Shown here one piece after another: positions 46,669-57,410 of a DNA stretch of 64,000 nt. A model generated the notes under the pieces. It saw nothing but the letters and a program-made list of their open reading frames with translations, had not been told where the DNA came from and ran no database searches. The DNA comes from Parashewanella spongiae (GTDB lineage: Bacteria; Pseudomonadota; Gammaproteobacteria; Enterobacterales; Shewanellaceae). Position 1 is the first letter of the stretch; the number at the start of each line of letters is the position of its first letter. Made by a program: the position numbers and the translations under genes. The stretch covers positions 2,790,001 to 2,854,000 of the forward strand of contig NZ_CP037952.1 of assembly GCF_004358345.1 (NCBI RefSeq). The letters run 5' to 3'.

Positions 46669-49600
46669 TCATCCAAGACTTTGCAGCTTGATCATGACTC
46701 TTTTTTCACTTATTGGGTATTTAGTTCCGAGTATTTGTGCAAAGCAACTCACACGATACTCTTCGATCATCCACCGTGCTTCTGTTAATTCTTCAGGAAT
46801 AGCTGCCATTTTTGGTAATTTATCTAATTGCGCCTGAAGCGCTTGTTCGACTTTATTAATCGAATGCATGTGCAGACGATCTCTATTGGGGTCTACAGGA
46901 AGCTTCTCTAAACGGTTTTCGATGGCTTTAAGATAGCGTAAAACATCTGGTAACCTTTTCCAACCTGATGTTTCAACAAAACCTTTGAAAACCAACCTGT
47001 CTAAATGGCTTTGTATATCACTCATCGCAAATGCAATATCTAAGCTTATTTTGCCTTTTAATCGCTTTTTAATTTTTTGATAGCAAGTAAGAATTTCTTC
47101 CGCTTGAAGAGCAATTTTTTCAGCGCTTCCATTCAGCTCTTGCCTTACCCAGTCTCTTGCTATATCAAAATCTGTTTGATTACGAACATCTAACTTTTTT
47201 TCATCAAGTAGCTGGTCAACTGCGGCCGCGACAATATCATCGATCAGTATTTGAACTTGACCAAAAGGGTTAAAATACATAGATAATTTGGCTTTATTTG
47301 GAAGCTTTTGTTGTAAATGCTTAACTGGTGATGGAATATTTATTAATAACAAACGTCGTAAACCAACTTTGTGCACTGCAGCAGCTTGATGTTCGTTATC
47401 AAATAATTTGATTGCAACCGTATTTTTATTATCAACTAAGGCAGGAAACGCCTTAACTTCGAAATTCCCGCGGCGTTGTTCGTATTGCTTTGGTAAGTCA
47501 CCAAAACTCCAGGTTTCGAGTTTGTCTTGTTCAATACCAGAGTCAGCTACATTTCTTATAGCCTGATTTACTTTTCCTTGAAGTGTTGCTTGAAGCTCTG
47601 GTAAGTCTCTTCCCTGTGCGACTAATTTCCCACGTTCATCTTCAATTTTAAAGTTAATGGTTAAATGCGTAGTGAGTTGGCTTAAGTCAAAATCATCTTC
47701 ACTTACTTGTGTGCCACTCATTCTTAATAGCTGTTTGCACATAGAAGTAAGCAAATCTGATTCAAAAGGTTTCATCGCTTGCACACAAGCAGCCGCATAG
47801 TCGGGGGCAGGTACGAAATTACGACGCAATGTTTTAGGTAATGACTTTATCAATGCGATACATTTTTCAAGTCGTAAACCAGCCACCAACCAATCAAAGC
47901 CTTCATCTTCTATTTGGTTCAGCAAAGCAACAGGAATATGCACCGAAACACCATCATCTTCGGTTCCTGGCTCAAACTGATAACTTAAAGGAAGAGTTAA
48001 GTTACCTTGATACCAATTATCAGGAAAATCTAATTTTGAAATATGATCTGCATCTCGCTTATACAGCATTTCAGGATCAAAATGTAATAACTGGGGATTC
48101 TTAGCTTTAGCTTGTTTCCACCATTTATAAAATGTAGGAGCACTGTATATTCCCTCCGGAATATGCTGTTCGTAAAAGTCCACCAGCACCTGTTCATCAA
48201 CAAGGATGTCTCGACGGCGGGATTTATGTTCAAGCTGTTCAATTTGATCAAGCTGTTGTTGGTTATGTTTGAAGAAGGTTTCTTTGGTTTTTAATTCACC
48301 ATTGGCCAGTGCGCTACGAATGAATATCTCACGAGCTTGAACCGGATCAACTTTTCCAAACTGAATTTTACGTTTGTGAACTGTTGTTAAACCGTAAAGA
48401 ACCTGATTCTCAAATGCGACAACACTGCCTTGCCTTGCTTCAAAATGTGGTTCGATGTAATTTTTCTTTATCAAATGCCCTGCAAGAGGCTCTATCCATT
48501 CTGGATCAAATTTTGCGCACGTACGTGCAAACAACTTAGAGGTTTCCGTTAACTCTGCTGTCATGACCCATTTAGGTCCCTTTTTAGCGAGTGGTGAGCC
48601 CGGGAAAATGAAGAATTTACGGTTCCTTGCACCTAAATATTCATTATTATCTTTAAAACCAATATGACTCAATAAACCTGACAACAATGCTTGATGCACA
48701 GAATCTCCTGTCAACAACGTATTATCGTCGGAAGATTTTTGATCGTGAAGTTTCCATTTTAGTTCGTGAGCTGATTGACGGAGTTGTGAATACAAGTCTT
48801 GCCATTCTCTAACTCTCATATAGGCTAAAAATTCAGTCTTACATGTTTTTCGAAATTGACTTGCTGACAGTTCTTTTTGCAAGCCTTGTACGTATTGCCA
48901 TAAATTAAGCCAACTAGCAAAATCTGACGTTTTATCGCTGTATTTGCTATGAGCTTCATCTGCAGCTTGCTTCTTATCTATAGGTCTTTCTCTAGGATCT
49001 TGAATAGATAAAGCAGCAGCAATTACCATTACTTCTTGCAGACAACCTAATTTATTTGCTTCAATCACCATTCGTGCCAATCGTGGATCTACAGGTAAAT
49101 GTGCTAATTGCTTACCTAAAGGCGTAAGCTGCAGCTGCCCTTTTCTTTTTTGTACCGCTGTAAGTTCTTCAAGCAGTAGAAAACCATCTTTTATATGTCG
49201 CTCATCAGGTGGCTGAATAAATGGAAAACCAGAAATTTGGCCAAGACCAAGGGAAAGCATTTGCAAAATAACGGATGCAAGATTAGTTCTTAGAATTTCG
49301 GGATCAGTAAATTCGGGTCGATTAATAAAATCTTGCTCATCATACAGCCGAATGCATATACCTGCACTTACACGACCGCAACGTCCTTGACGCTGATTAG
49401 CACTAGCTTGTGATATGGGTTCAATTGGTAGGCGTTGAACTTTTGTTCGATAACTGTAACGGCTAATACGAGCAGTGCCGGGATCTATGACATATCGAAT
49501 ACCGGGCACCGTTAAAGATGTCTCCGCGACGTTGGTTGCTAATACGATACGCCTTCCAATATGACTATTAAACACTTTCGATTGTTCGCCATAGGAAAGA

Positions 49601-50565
49601 CGTGCATATAAAGGCAATATTTCAGTATCACGATATTGCCGTTTCTTTAACTGGTCTGCTGTATCACGAATTTCACGTTCACCATTCATGAAAATCAGTA
49701 TATCCCCAGCCCCTTCTGACATTAACTCCTCTACAGCGGCAAAAACCCCTTCTGTGGTATCGAGATCTTCACCTTCATCTTGCAATAGAGGACGATAACG
49801 GGTTTCAACAGGGTAAGTACGTCCTGAAACTTCGATTATAGGTGCGCCAGAGAAATGTTGAGAAAAACGTTCAACGTCTATCGTTGCAGAAGTAATGATC
49901 ACCTTTAAGTCGCGGCGTTTTTTTAATATATTTTTCAAATACCCTAAAATGAAATCGATATTTAGGCTTCTTTCATGAGCCTCATCAATGATTATTGTGT
50001 CATACTGATTTAGATATTTATCACTGGTAAGTTCAGCAAGTAAAATACCGTCAGTCATCAACTTAATATAACTGGTCTCTTTTATCGAATCAGCAAACCT
50101 GACTTTAAATCCTACCGCTTTTCCTAACGGTGAATTCATTTCTTCTGCTATACGTGTAGCAACCGAACGAGCAGCAAGCCTTCTCGGCTGTGTATGACCA
50201 ATTAGTCCACGACTCCCTAATCCTAACTCTAAGCAAATTTTAGGTAACTGTGTGGTTTTCCCAGATCCTGTTTCACCTGCAATAATAACGACTTGGTTTT
50301 TAGCTATTGCATCAGAAATCTCATCACGTTTTTGAGAAATTGGTAAGCTTTCTGGATAAGTAATTTGAGGTCTATTATCGCGTCGTGAATCAGCTTTAAC
50401 TTTTGCGAATATCGCTCGCTCTGAAAGCGCTTCAAGCTCGGCTTGTTTTTTAGGTGAATCAGCTTCTTTATTTAGTCGAAACAAACGACGACGGATTTTC
50501 GCCGTATCTAGCATGAAACCTTGATTCAAAAAGGAATGAGAAAGAGGATTAGAAGCCGAAGTCAA
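46669..50565 (-). CDS. hrpA: ATP-dependent RNA helicase HrpA
   Basis: The protein has 1298 residues from the TTG at 50565; the ATG at 50514 (MLDTAKIRRR), with AAGG eight bases before it, is also possible and gives 1281. DEAH-box motifs: GETGSGKTTQ, IIDEAHERS, TSATID and QRQGRCGR. After the helicase core come HA2 and OB regions and the long HrpA-specific C-terminal DUF3418. It resolves stalled ribosomes on mRNA and affects mRNA processing in E. coli. A lone gene, divergent from tamA. Confidence 0.92.
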   Translation of the reverse strand: MTSASNPLSHSFLNQGFMLDTAKIRRRLFRLNKEADSPKKQAELEALSERAIFAKVKADSRRDNRPQITYPESLPISQKRDEISDAIAKNQVVIIAGETGSGKTTQLPKICLELGLGSRGLIGHTQPRRLAARSVATRIAEEMNSPLGKAVGFKVRFADSIKETSYIKLMTDGILLAELTSDKYLNQYDTIIIDEAHERSLNIDFILGYLKNILKKRRDLKVIITSATIDVERFSQHFSGAPIIEVSGRTYPVETRYRPLLQDEGEDLDTTEGVFAAVEELMSEGAGDILIFMNGEREIRDTADQLKKRQYRDTEILPLYARLSYGEQSKVFNSHIGRRIVLATNVAETSLTVPGIRYVIDPGTARISRYSYRTKVQRLPIEPISQASANQRQGRCGRVSAGICIRLYDEQDFINRPEFTDPEILRTNLASVILQMLSLGLGQISGFPFIQPPDERHIKDGFLLLEELTAVQKRKGQLQLTPLGKQLAHLPVDPRLARMVIEANKLGCLQEVMVIAAALSIQDPRERPIDKKQAADEAHSKYSDKTSDFASWLNLWQYVQGLQKELSASQFRKTCKTEFLAYMRVREWQDLYSQLRQSAHELKWKLHDQKSSDDNTLLTGDSVHQALLSGLLSHIGFKDNNEYLGARNRKFFIFPGSPLAKKGPKWVMTAELTETSKLFARTCAKFDPEWIEPLAGHLIKKNYIEPHFEARQGSVVAFENQVLYGLTTVHKRKIQFGKVDPVQAREIFIRSALANGELKTKETFFKHNQQQLDQIEQLEHKSRRRDILVDEQVLVDFYEQHIPEGIYSAPTFYKWWKQAKAKNPQLLHFDPEMLYKRDADHISKLDFPDNWYQGNLTLPLSYQFEPGTEDDGVSVHIPVALLNQIEDEGFDWLVAGLRLEKCIALIKSLPKTLRRNFVPAPDYAAACVQAMKPFESDLLTSMCKQLLRMSGTQVSEDDFDLSQLTTHLTINFKIEDERGKLVAQGRDLPELQATLQGKVNQAIRNVADSGIEQDKLETWSFGDLPKQYEQRRGNFEVKAFPALVDNKNTVAIKLFDNEHQAAAVHKVGLRRLLLINIPSPVKHLQQKLPNKAKLSMYFNPFGQVQILIDDIVAAAVDQLLDEKKLDVRNQTDFDIARDWVRQELNGSAEKIALQAEEILTCYQKIKKRLKGKISLDIAFAMSDIQSHLDRLVFKGFVETSGWKRLPDVLRYLKAIENRLEKLPVDPNRDRLHMHSINKVEQALQAQLDKLPKMAAIPEELTEARWMIEEYRVSCFAQILGTKYPISEKRVMIKLQSLG

Positions 50566-50749
50566 AATGTAAACCTATAACAAATATTAAAGTCGCTGAT
50601 ACTAACAAGTAAACCCAATAATTGGTATGTTAATACCTCAATTTTTGCGGTTCAAATATACTGTTTTCCTTGCACCTTTACTGTTTCCTTACGACAATAA
50701 GTTTAGGTTACGGCACTTCTTATTTGTTTTGTGACGAAGAGAGAAATCA

Positions 50750-52588
50750 TTGAACAACAACATTCGTTTACTGTTATTGATTATTGTTTATTTTTTTGTG
50801 TTTTCTGCCGTTGCTAAAAATGAGCAGTTAATTGAGATAAATGTTGATGGCGTTAATGAGCAGGTAAGACAAAACATTAAAGCTTATTTAAACCCTTTAC
50901 CTAAAAGTAAATCACAACGACGAGCGTTTATATTTAATGCAAAAAACCAGATTCGTAATGCTATGGAGTCTTTAGGCTATTATCAATTCCGATCTTCAAC
51001 AAAACTAATTCGAAACGAACATAGCCCTTGGTTATTCGAAATATCAATAGAAAGGGGCTCACCAACATTAATAAATTCAGTTGAAATTGAGGTCAAAGGT
51101 GAACTCCATAATGATCAAAAGTACATTCATTGGCGCTCAAAAGTAAAACTGAAACCCAATGAAAGGTTAAACCACGGGAATTATATAGATACGAAAGATC
51201 AGCTTATTGGTTTGGCTCTTTCACATGGATATTTTGATGCCAAATACAGTACATCTCAAATCGTCATTAACCGAAGCTTAAAAGTTGCAAATATTAAACT
51301 GATACTTGATTCAGGAACAAGATACCAATTCGGATCGGTTAACTTCAAAGGCTATACCCTCGACACTAATCTTCTTAGCCAATTAACACCATTTAGCCGT
51401 GGTGATCCTTATACAACAACTTCAATCTCAAAATTAAATCGGGAATTGAGTTCATCTGGTTACTTTAGAAATATAAAAGTCATTCCACAACTTAGCAGTA
51501 CAATTAATGAAACGATTCCAATCAAAGTGGAGCTTCAAAATCGCCCAAGACATTCAATCGATCTTGGCTTAGGAGCGGATGGAGGTGGATCCACTGACAG
51601 AAATATAGACCCAAGAGTTCGGTTTACTTGGCGAACGCCACAAATCAATAAACATGGACATTCACAAGAAACTATCAGTGAGTGGTCACGAGACAGACCC
51701 AAACTGAGAACGAGCTATACTATTCCGCTAACTCACCCACTAAATGACCAATTAAAAATCAGATTTGGATTATTTAGAGATAAGTATGGCGTTACGCAAG
51801 TATACAAACCCATTCAAAGAGAGTTTGATACAACTGACAAGCTCGAATCGGAAAAAGTTTTGATTGGAGTAGGAAGACAACAAACGCTAACGAATGGGTG
51901 GTTACGCAACTACTCTATATTGGGCATGAAAGAAAAGTATATTCAAGAAGATGTCATTCATTCTCCTCGTTATTTTATATTCGGGATAAATTATTCTCAT
52001 ACCAAAAGAGGCGACGACACGCTAGATCCTATATCAGGTTTCAGACAAACTTATAATTTTGAGTATGCCGATCCAGTATTTGGCTCCAGCATTCGATTGG
52101 CTCGATTACAAGCAAGATTTAAGTGGGTATTTACGCCAATTGAGGATCATAGGTTTGTTTCACGCCTAGATTTAGGCATAAACATTACCAAATCTGACAA
52201 ACTTTCGAAAATAGCCCCATCTTTACGTTATTTTGCAGGTGGCGATCAAAGTATCCGTGGATACGGATATCAAGAGCTCGGTCCTTATAGAGAATATATT
52301 GATTCTAACGGAGACTTATTTCGTCAAGTTATAGGTGGACGATATTTAGCAGTTGCAAGCATCGAATATCAATATTATTTAAACAAAAATTGGCGTTTAG
52401 CAACATTTGTAGATGCAGGTAATGCGTATGACTTGAGTCAATTTAAACCATTAGTTTCAATTGGAGCTGGAATTCACTGGATATCACCTGTCGGGCCAAT
52501 TAAGCTTGATTTGGGTATTGGGCTTAATGAAACAGAAACTGTAGCAAGATCATGGCGATTTCACCTCACTATGGGTTCAACGTTATGA
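50750..52588 (+). CDS. tamA: TamA, outer-membrane part of the TAM complex
   Basis: The 612-residue protein begins at a TTG at 50750, with AGAGAG eight bases upstream; no ATG fits. A signal peptide is followed by three POTRA domains (residues ~25-265) and an Omp85-type barrel with FAGGDQSIRGYGYQELGP (the conserved RGY loop motif) and a C-terminal strand that ends RFHLTMGSTL. With TamB it inserts autotransporters and other outer-membrane proteins and moves lipids across the periplasm. It overlaps tamB by four bases (ATGA). Confidence 0.92.
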   Translation: MNNNIRLLLLIIVYFFVFSAVAKNEQLIEINVDGVNEQVRQNIKAYLNPLPKSKSQRRAFIFNAKNQIRNAMESLGYYQFRSSTKLIRNEHSPWLFEISIERGSPTLINSVEIEVKGELHNDQKYIHWRSKVKLKPNERLNHGNYIDTKDQLIGLALSHGYFDAKYSTSQIVINRSLKVANIKLILDSGTRYQFGSVNFKGYTLDTNLLSQLTPFSRGDPYTTTSISKLNRELSSSGYFRNIKVIPQLSSTINETIPIKVELQNRPRHSIDLGLGADGGGSTDRNIDPRVRFTWRTPQINKHGHSQETISEWSRDRPKLRTSYTIPLTHPLNDQLKIRFGLFRDKYGVTQVYKPIQREFDTTDKLESEKVLIGVGRQQTLTNGWLRNYSILGMKEKYIQEDVIHSPRYFIFGINYSHTKRGDDTLDPISGFRQTYNFEYADPVFGSSIRLARLQARFKWVFTPIEDHRFVSRLDLGINITKSDKLSKIAPSLRYFAGGDQSIRGYGYQELGPYREYIDSNGDLFRQVIGGRYLAVASIEYQYYLNKNWRLATFVDAGNAYDLSQFKPLVSIGAGIHWISPVGPIKLDLGIGLNETETVARSWRFHLTMGSTL

Positions 52589-55500
52589 ATAGAAAATCCT
52601 TTAAAACCCTTATCCGCTTTGCGATATATTTATCATTAACCTGCTTAATTTGTTTTGCATTACTCATTGGTACTACTTTTGGGAGTAAGGTCGCTATTCA
52701 TTTGGTCGATTTATTCATGCCATCACTCAGTGTCAAATATGGATCTGGGACGATTAATCGAAATTTAGTTCTTGAGGCCGCTGGTTGGAAATCAGATGGG
52801 GTTACAATTATCACTTCAAATTTGAATGTGAAGTGGAAGCCAAGTTGTATTTTGCGTAAACAACTTTGCCTAGACCACTTATCAGCAACAGATACAAACA
52901 TTGTTGTTTATAATTCATCAAAACTGAACAATGATAAAATTTTGACCATTAATTCTAATAACTCTTCAAAATTTCACATGCCCGTCACAATACAGATAGG
53001 GGATGCTCGTTTTAACAATATTAATGTCAATGTTTATGGGCAGCATTACGAAGCCAAAGACTTAATTTTCTCGGGAAGATGGCTTAAAGATGGTTTGACG
53101 TTACGAAGCTTCAATAGCTCTAATCTTAAAATAAGTGGTATTTCTAAGACACAAAATCAACCAGCCAACGTAAGTAGTTCAAATAGACCCATTACATTGC
53201 CCGAAGTTCGTTTACCTTTTCCCATTTCAGTTCAACAGTCTCATTTAACTCAAAGTCAAATTGAGCTTTTTAATAAAACCTTCGATATTGATGACATGAA
53301 AGTAATCGGAAATTGGTTAGGAACCAAGCTGCAGATTACAGAGTTATACATTGATTATGAACGCAACAAACTTAACACCAGTGGCGTCGTTAATTTTACT
53401 GATAATTACCCACTAAACTTGACGTCTAGCCTGATATTGGCCGAGCAACAAAAAATAAATAATTTTCCAAGTAATTATTTCGCAGAACTCCTACATGGTA
53501 TTAAACAACAATCTGTATATACAGAAATAACCAATGATTTATCAAAACTTAAGATAGACGCTAATCTATCAGGTGATATTAATACTCAAATTACAGCACA
53601 ATTAAATTTACTTACGCCAAACACTCCAATTAACGTAAAAGTATCTGAGCTCAACGCTGCTTTCTCATTTAAAGATGAAAACTATATAGCAAGTAATGCC
53701 AATTTGATGTTACAAGGGGATCTTTCACAAGCACAACTTAAGATAAATGGTGATTTTGAATCGTCCTATTTTCCACACTTAAATGTTCGCGCTAATACCA
53801 CACTATTTGAAACTGGTGTAAATATTTCATCTGCCGATATTAAAACTGCAGGCGGTGATGTTAACTTAACAGGTTCCATAGAATGGAAAAATGGTTACAA
53901 GTGGAATACTAAAGCTCAATTCAACGATTTTTTTGTAAAGAATATTAGCTCTAAAATATTTAATTCTGTACCAGACTCACAACTCAATGGTTTTATTGAA
54001 ACGAAAGGTTTTTGGAATCAAGAGCATTGGCAACTGAACATCGAAAACAGTGATCTTTCAGGATTTTTAAACCAGTTTCCACTAGCAATCAAAGGAACCA
54101 TTGAAATCAATTCCGATTACAAGATGATAGGAGAAACTTTTTATGCCGAACTACTAGGAAGTCAAGTTAAGCTCAACAAATCTACAATAAAAGGTGTTTC
54201 TTCAACTGATGCTTCAATTGTGATACCTGATCTGTCTAATTGGTATGCATCTATTCGAGGTAAGCTTGATGCGAAATTAACAACAATAGAGCCATCAAAA
54301 TCAGAACATTCAAACGGTTTTGATTATAATATTCGTCTAAGTAATTTTCAGTTTCAACAATATGTGTCAGAAACTATTTCAGCTGATGGTCAGTTTTTTC
54401 CTAAAGACAATCTGTTCTTCAAAACAAAAATCACAAGCCAGAAGTTTTATATTGATCAATATTTAATTAATTCCTTAAGTGTGAAAGGTAAAGGTGACCA
54501 AAACGTTCAGAACTTTGAAGTAAATCTTAACAGTCTCTATAACTTACAATCAAAAATACAAAGCCGCCGAGTTAATAACAATTGGAAGATAAAGATTCCA
54601 GTGTTCGATGTTTATACGGAAGATTCCCGTTGGATGATTAATAATGCAATTCAAATGAGCTGGGATCAGCAAAACCTAATAGGACAAGTAAAGACATTTT
54701 GCCTGAAGAATGATTCATTATCGGCTTGTCTAAAGAGTCCAGCAAATTTCGGTAAAGAAGGTTCAATAACTGGCCTTCTAGAAGGAAGGTTTGATCATTT
54801 AATAAGTCCCTTTTTACCTCCTCATTTAGCTGTTGAAGGAAGCGTGAGATTAAACGCCGATATTGACTGGAAAGCAAAACAAAAACCAATCGCTCAAATT
54901 TCATTAGCTTTAGATCCTGGGAAAGCCGTTTTATATCCGCATAGTAAAATATCGACTGAATTTGACTATCAATCCCTAACTCTAGCCGCAAAACTCAGTA
55001 AAAAATCACTGAAATTAGAATCAAAGCTTGTAGCCAATGATCTTATTAATTGGAATACAGAGGTTCAAATAACCACTAGCCCACCTCATAAGCTAAATGG
55101 GTACATCAAACTTAATAATATTCAGCTCACTCCTTTTTCTGGTTTTTTCCCTATGTATGAAAATTTAAGTGGTCGAGTTTCAAGCCAATTAAATTTACAT
55201 GGTTCACTGGATGTTCCAACAATTACAGGTGTTATTGACCTAGACGATGCTGAATTCTCGCTAGTACGGAATCCGACAAGGGTTCATAACTTACACCTTA
55301 ATTTAAAATTGCTAAATCAAAGTGGTCAGCTTACGGGAAACTGGAAAATGGGTGAAGGCGATGCCAAGTTAAGCGGCAATATTGCGTGGCCACAAGGTAA
55401 GCTAAGCGGAAACCTTAATATTTCAGGTGACAATTTAACTTTAATACAACCACCATTAGCTATTCTTTCTGTTAGTCCAGATGTTTCAGTGGACCTAGCT

Positions 55501-56373
55501 GAAAACAACATTGATGTAAATGGAGCAATTAATGTCGAAGGTGGTGAAATTACAATTGCTCCATTGCCTCAACAAGGCGTCCCATTATCGGATGATGTTG
55601 TATTTTCAGACGAAGAAGCAATTGATATTAAGGAAGAATACCTACAAATCTCATCCAATTTAGATATAGATGTACAAGATAGCCTGAAAATTGAAGGTTC
55701 AGGCTTATCTGGCAACCTTTCAGGAAAGCTTTCTTATAGGCAAGAAGCTGAAAGTCCACCAGCTTTATTTGGAAATATAAAAATTAACAAAGGTATCTAT
55801 CGCTTTTTAGGACAAACTCTTGAGATATCACAAGGAACCTTAGACTTTTCAGGCCAAACGAATAACCCATCTTTAAATATCGAAGCAACAAAACTAATTA
55901 AAGATGAAGATCTCAATGTTGGTGTACGTATTGTTGGTACAGCTCAAAAGCCAATTGTTTCGCTTTTTTCAAACCCAAATAAAGATCAAGCTGAAATTGT
56001 CTCCTACTTAATACAAGGTAGAGGCTTTAATAATTATGATGATCAAGCAAACAACAGTTTATTGTTAAGCGCCGCACTCACACTTGGTACTCACTTAGGA
56101 GACAATACAATTGCTGACATCGGAGAATCAGCAGAAAACCTATTAGGAAACTTAGGGATTTCCAATTTACAATTGAATGCTAATGATGATGGTAAAATAG
56201 CTGTCAGTGGGTTTTTCGGCAAAAAACTTCGGGTAAAATACGGGTACGGTGTTTTTTCTCCCGGTTATGAACTTTCATTGAGATATTATTTATTGTCGCA
56301 ACTTTACTTAGAGAGTATTTCAAGTGCGCTTGGTCAATCACTTGATATTTATTATCGATTTAATATCGAATAA
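52585..56373 (+). CDS. tamB: TamB, periplasm-spanning partner of TamA
   Basis: The start at 52585 (MNRKSFKTLIRF) overlaps the tamA stop as ATGA and is chosen over an upstream in-frame ATG at 52552. The 1262 residues begin with a membrane anchor (~8-30), followed by a long beta-taco built of repeated beta strands, and the C-terminal DUF490 (TamB_C, ~residues 920-1262) with GNIKINKGIYRFLGQTLE and ISQGTLDFSG and the final strands that contact TamA. It forms the bridge between the membranes. Confidence 0.93.
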   Translation: MNRKSFKTLIRFAIYLSLTCLICFALLIGTTFGSKVAIHLVDLFMPSLSVKYGSGTINRNLVLEAAGWKSDGVTIITSNLNVKWKPSCILRKQLCLDHLSATDTNIVVYNSSKLNNDKILTINSNNSSKFHMPVTIQIGDARFNNINVNVYGQHYEAKDLIFSGRWLKDGLTLRSFNSSNLKISGISKTQNQPANVSSSNRPITLPEVRLPFPISVQQSHLTQSQIELFNKTFDIDDMKVIGNWLGTKLQITELYIDYERNKLNTSGVVNFTDNYPLNLTSSLILAEQQKINNFPSNYFAELLHGIKQQSVYTEITNDLSKLKIDANLSGDINTQITAQLNLLTPNTPINVKVSELNAAFSFKDENYIASNANLMLQGDLSQAQLKINGDFESSYFPHLNVRANTTLFETGVNISSADIKTAGGDVNLTGSIEWKNGYKWNTKAQFNDFFVKNISSKIFNSVPDSQLNGFIETKGFWNQEHWQLNIENSDLSGFLNQFPLAIKGTIEINSDYKMIGETFYAELLGSQVKLNKSTIKGVSSTDASIVIPDLSNWYASIRGKLDAKLTTIEPSKSEHSNGFDYNIRLSNFQFQQYVSETISADGQFFPKDNLFFKTKITSQKFYIDQYLINSLSVKGKGDQNVQNFEVNLNSLYNLQSKIQSRRVNNNWKIKIPVFDVYTEDSRWMINNAIQMSWDQQNLIGQVKTFCLKNDSLSACLKSPANFGKEGSITGLLEGRFDHLISPFLPPHLAVEGSVRLNADIDWKAKQKPIAQISLALDPGKAVLYPHSKISTEFDYQSLTLAAKLSKKSLKLESKLVANDLINWNTEVQITTSPPHKLNGYIKLNNIQLTPFSGFFPMYENLSGRVSSQLNLHGSLDVPTITGVIDLDDAEFSLVRNPTRVHNLHLNLKLLNQSGQLTGNWKMGEGDAKLSGNIAWPQGKLSGNLNISGDNLTLIQPPLAILSVSPDVSVDLAENNIDVNGAINVEGGEITIAPLPQQGVPLSDDVVFSDEEAIDIKEEYLQISSNLDIDVQDSLKIEGSGLSGNLSGKLSYRQEAESPPALFGNIKINKGIYRFLGQTLEISQGTLDFSGQTNNPSLNIEATKLIKDEDLNVGVRIVGTAQKPIVSLFSNPNKDQAEIVSYLIQGRGFNNYDDQANNSLLLSAALTLGTHLGDNTIADIGESAENLLGNLGISNLQLNANDDGKIAVSGFFGKKLRVKYGYGVFSPGYELSLRYYLLSQLYLESISSALGQSLDIYYRFNIE

Positions 56374-56409
56374 GAGTTTACCTGATTACCTACAAAGTTC
56401 AGCTAATTT

Positions 56410-56515
56410 AGACCTCATTCCAGCGAATTCTTGCAACGAAGTAACCACAGTTTTGTGTATCTGTAATCTAGCGACGTTTTTCCTTAGAAAAGAACTAGAT
56501 ACCAGTACATGCTGG
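56410..56515. repeat. degenerate relative of MITE1
   Basis: ACGAAGTAAC, ACAGTTTTGTGTAT, CTAGCGACG and a CCAGTAC...CTGGTA hairpin occur in an order similar to MITE1 but much diverged. No inverted-repeat ends survive. Probably an old copy. Confidence 0.35.
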
Positions 56516-56522
56516 TAGATAC

Positions 56523-56547
56523 AAAAAAGCGCCCTTAGGCGCTTTTT
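56523..56547. terminator. bidirectional terminator between tamB and rplY
   Basis: AAAAAAGCGCC pairs with GGCGCTTTTT around CTTA. On the minus strand it follows the rplY stop closely and ends its transcript; on the plus strand it can stop tamB read-through. Confidence 0.9.
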
Positions 56548-56562
56548 CGACTTATTTACTCA

Positions 56563-56850
56563 TTAAGCGTAAACAAAATCGACATGTTCAATTAAAGTTT
56601 TGTAAGCGTGGCGCTGCATTGCTTGCACACGAACTTTAACTTCTTTACCATCTAAAGCAATTGTCAATTCACTTGTATAGAAGTCTTCGTTTTCTTGAAT
56701 GTGAATGATATCTTTGTGATCAAAAACAATAGAAACAGCTTCTTTACCTTTACCATAGATAACTGCAGGCACTTTATTCGCGTGACGTAGGCGGCGGCTC
56801 GAACCTTTCCCTATTTCAGTACGGATTTGTGCTTCGATAGTGTAAGACAT
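56563..56850 (-). CDS. rplY: ribosomal protein L25, short form
   Basis: 95 residues from the ATG at 56850 ([10 protein letters not shown]), preceded by GTGAG; an in-frame GTG at 56862 would add four residues. [20 protein letters not shown] and [10 protein letters not shown] are the L25/TL5 5S rRNA-binding motifs. This is the short E. coli-type form without the Ctc C-terminal domain. Alone, with its own terminator. Confidence 0.92.
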   Translation of the reverse strand: MSYTIEAQIRTEIGKGSSRRLRHANKVPAVIYGKGKEAVSIVFDHKDIIHIQENEDFYTSELTIALDGKEVKVRVQAMQRHAYKTLIEHVDFVYA

Positions 56851-56862
56851 AATTAAACTCAC

Positions 56863-57410
56863 TTATTTATATATTTAAATTAAGACCATCACCTCGACCA
56901 GTGACAATCCATGAAAAGCTGCGGGATAATAGCAAATCAACAATCTATGAGCAAGCTTAAGGAAAATTAACAACATATAGTGCAATTTATCAACTTGTAT
57001 GATTTTCTTTTTAATTCAAATATAGAAACAATCTATTTCGCCTGAACACCAAGGAAAGTTGCGGAAGAAAGTATACCTATGAGTTCTCGTCACTCCAGCG
57101 CAGGCTGGAAGCGATAACGCAGCACCTTTTATTTAGAAAGAGCGACCAATTTACGCTCTCTCTTTCTTCGATGCTTTTGAGCATTCACTGTTCTGTGTTG
57201 TGACCAGCTCACTTAGATGGCTAAGCATCACTGCTTACGCCTTGAACAGATAAATGCTCAAATAGCACAAAATTTAATCCTGAAAGATCAACAGACCCTA
57301 GTGCCTTTGCTTTTTCTATAAAAGTCACTGGATACCAGCCTTCGCTGGTATGACAAAGCTTGGTACTTTCTAAATCGCTAGCTCCCTTAGTTCAGGCGAA
57401 ATATTAATTC
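56863..57410. other. gene-free stretch with nested mobile DNA
   Basis: Holds the rplY promoter region at the left, then MITE1 (57051-57386) with a MITE2 piece inside. A perfect 13-bp inverted repeat brackets the insertion (57035-57047 and 57390-57402). No gene is present. Confidence 0.6.
57051..57386 (-). mobile_element. composite MITE1/MITE2 insertion
   Basis: The GGAAAGTTGCGG end of MITE1 begins near 57053 and runs to about 57115. MITE2-like sequence follows to its end GATCAACAGACCC at 57298. From 57299 the rest of MITE1 resumes (GTGCCTTTGC ... CTAGCTCCC, ending 57386). About 30 bases of the MITE1 middle are missing. The left MITE2 end is not present, so the join is not a simple insertion. 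Confidence 0.75.

Noticed and set aside
52552-52585. Upstream ATG at 52552 as tamB start
   Set aside because: It lies inside the tamA barrel codons; the ATGA overlap at 52585 begins a normal membrane anchor.
54638-54991. A 117-residue minus-strand frame in tamB
   Set aside because: Antisense to a conserved gene; no ribosome site or family.
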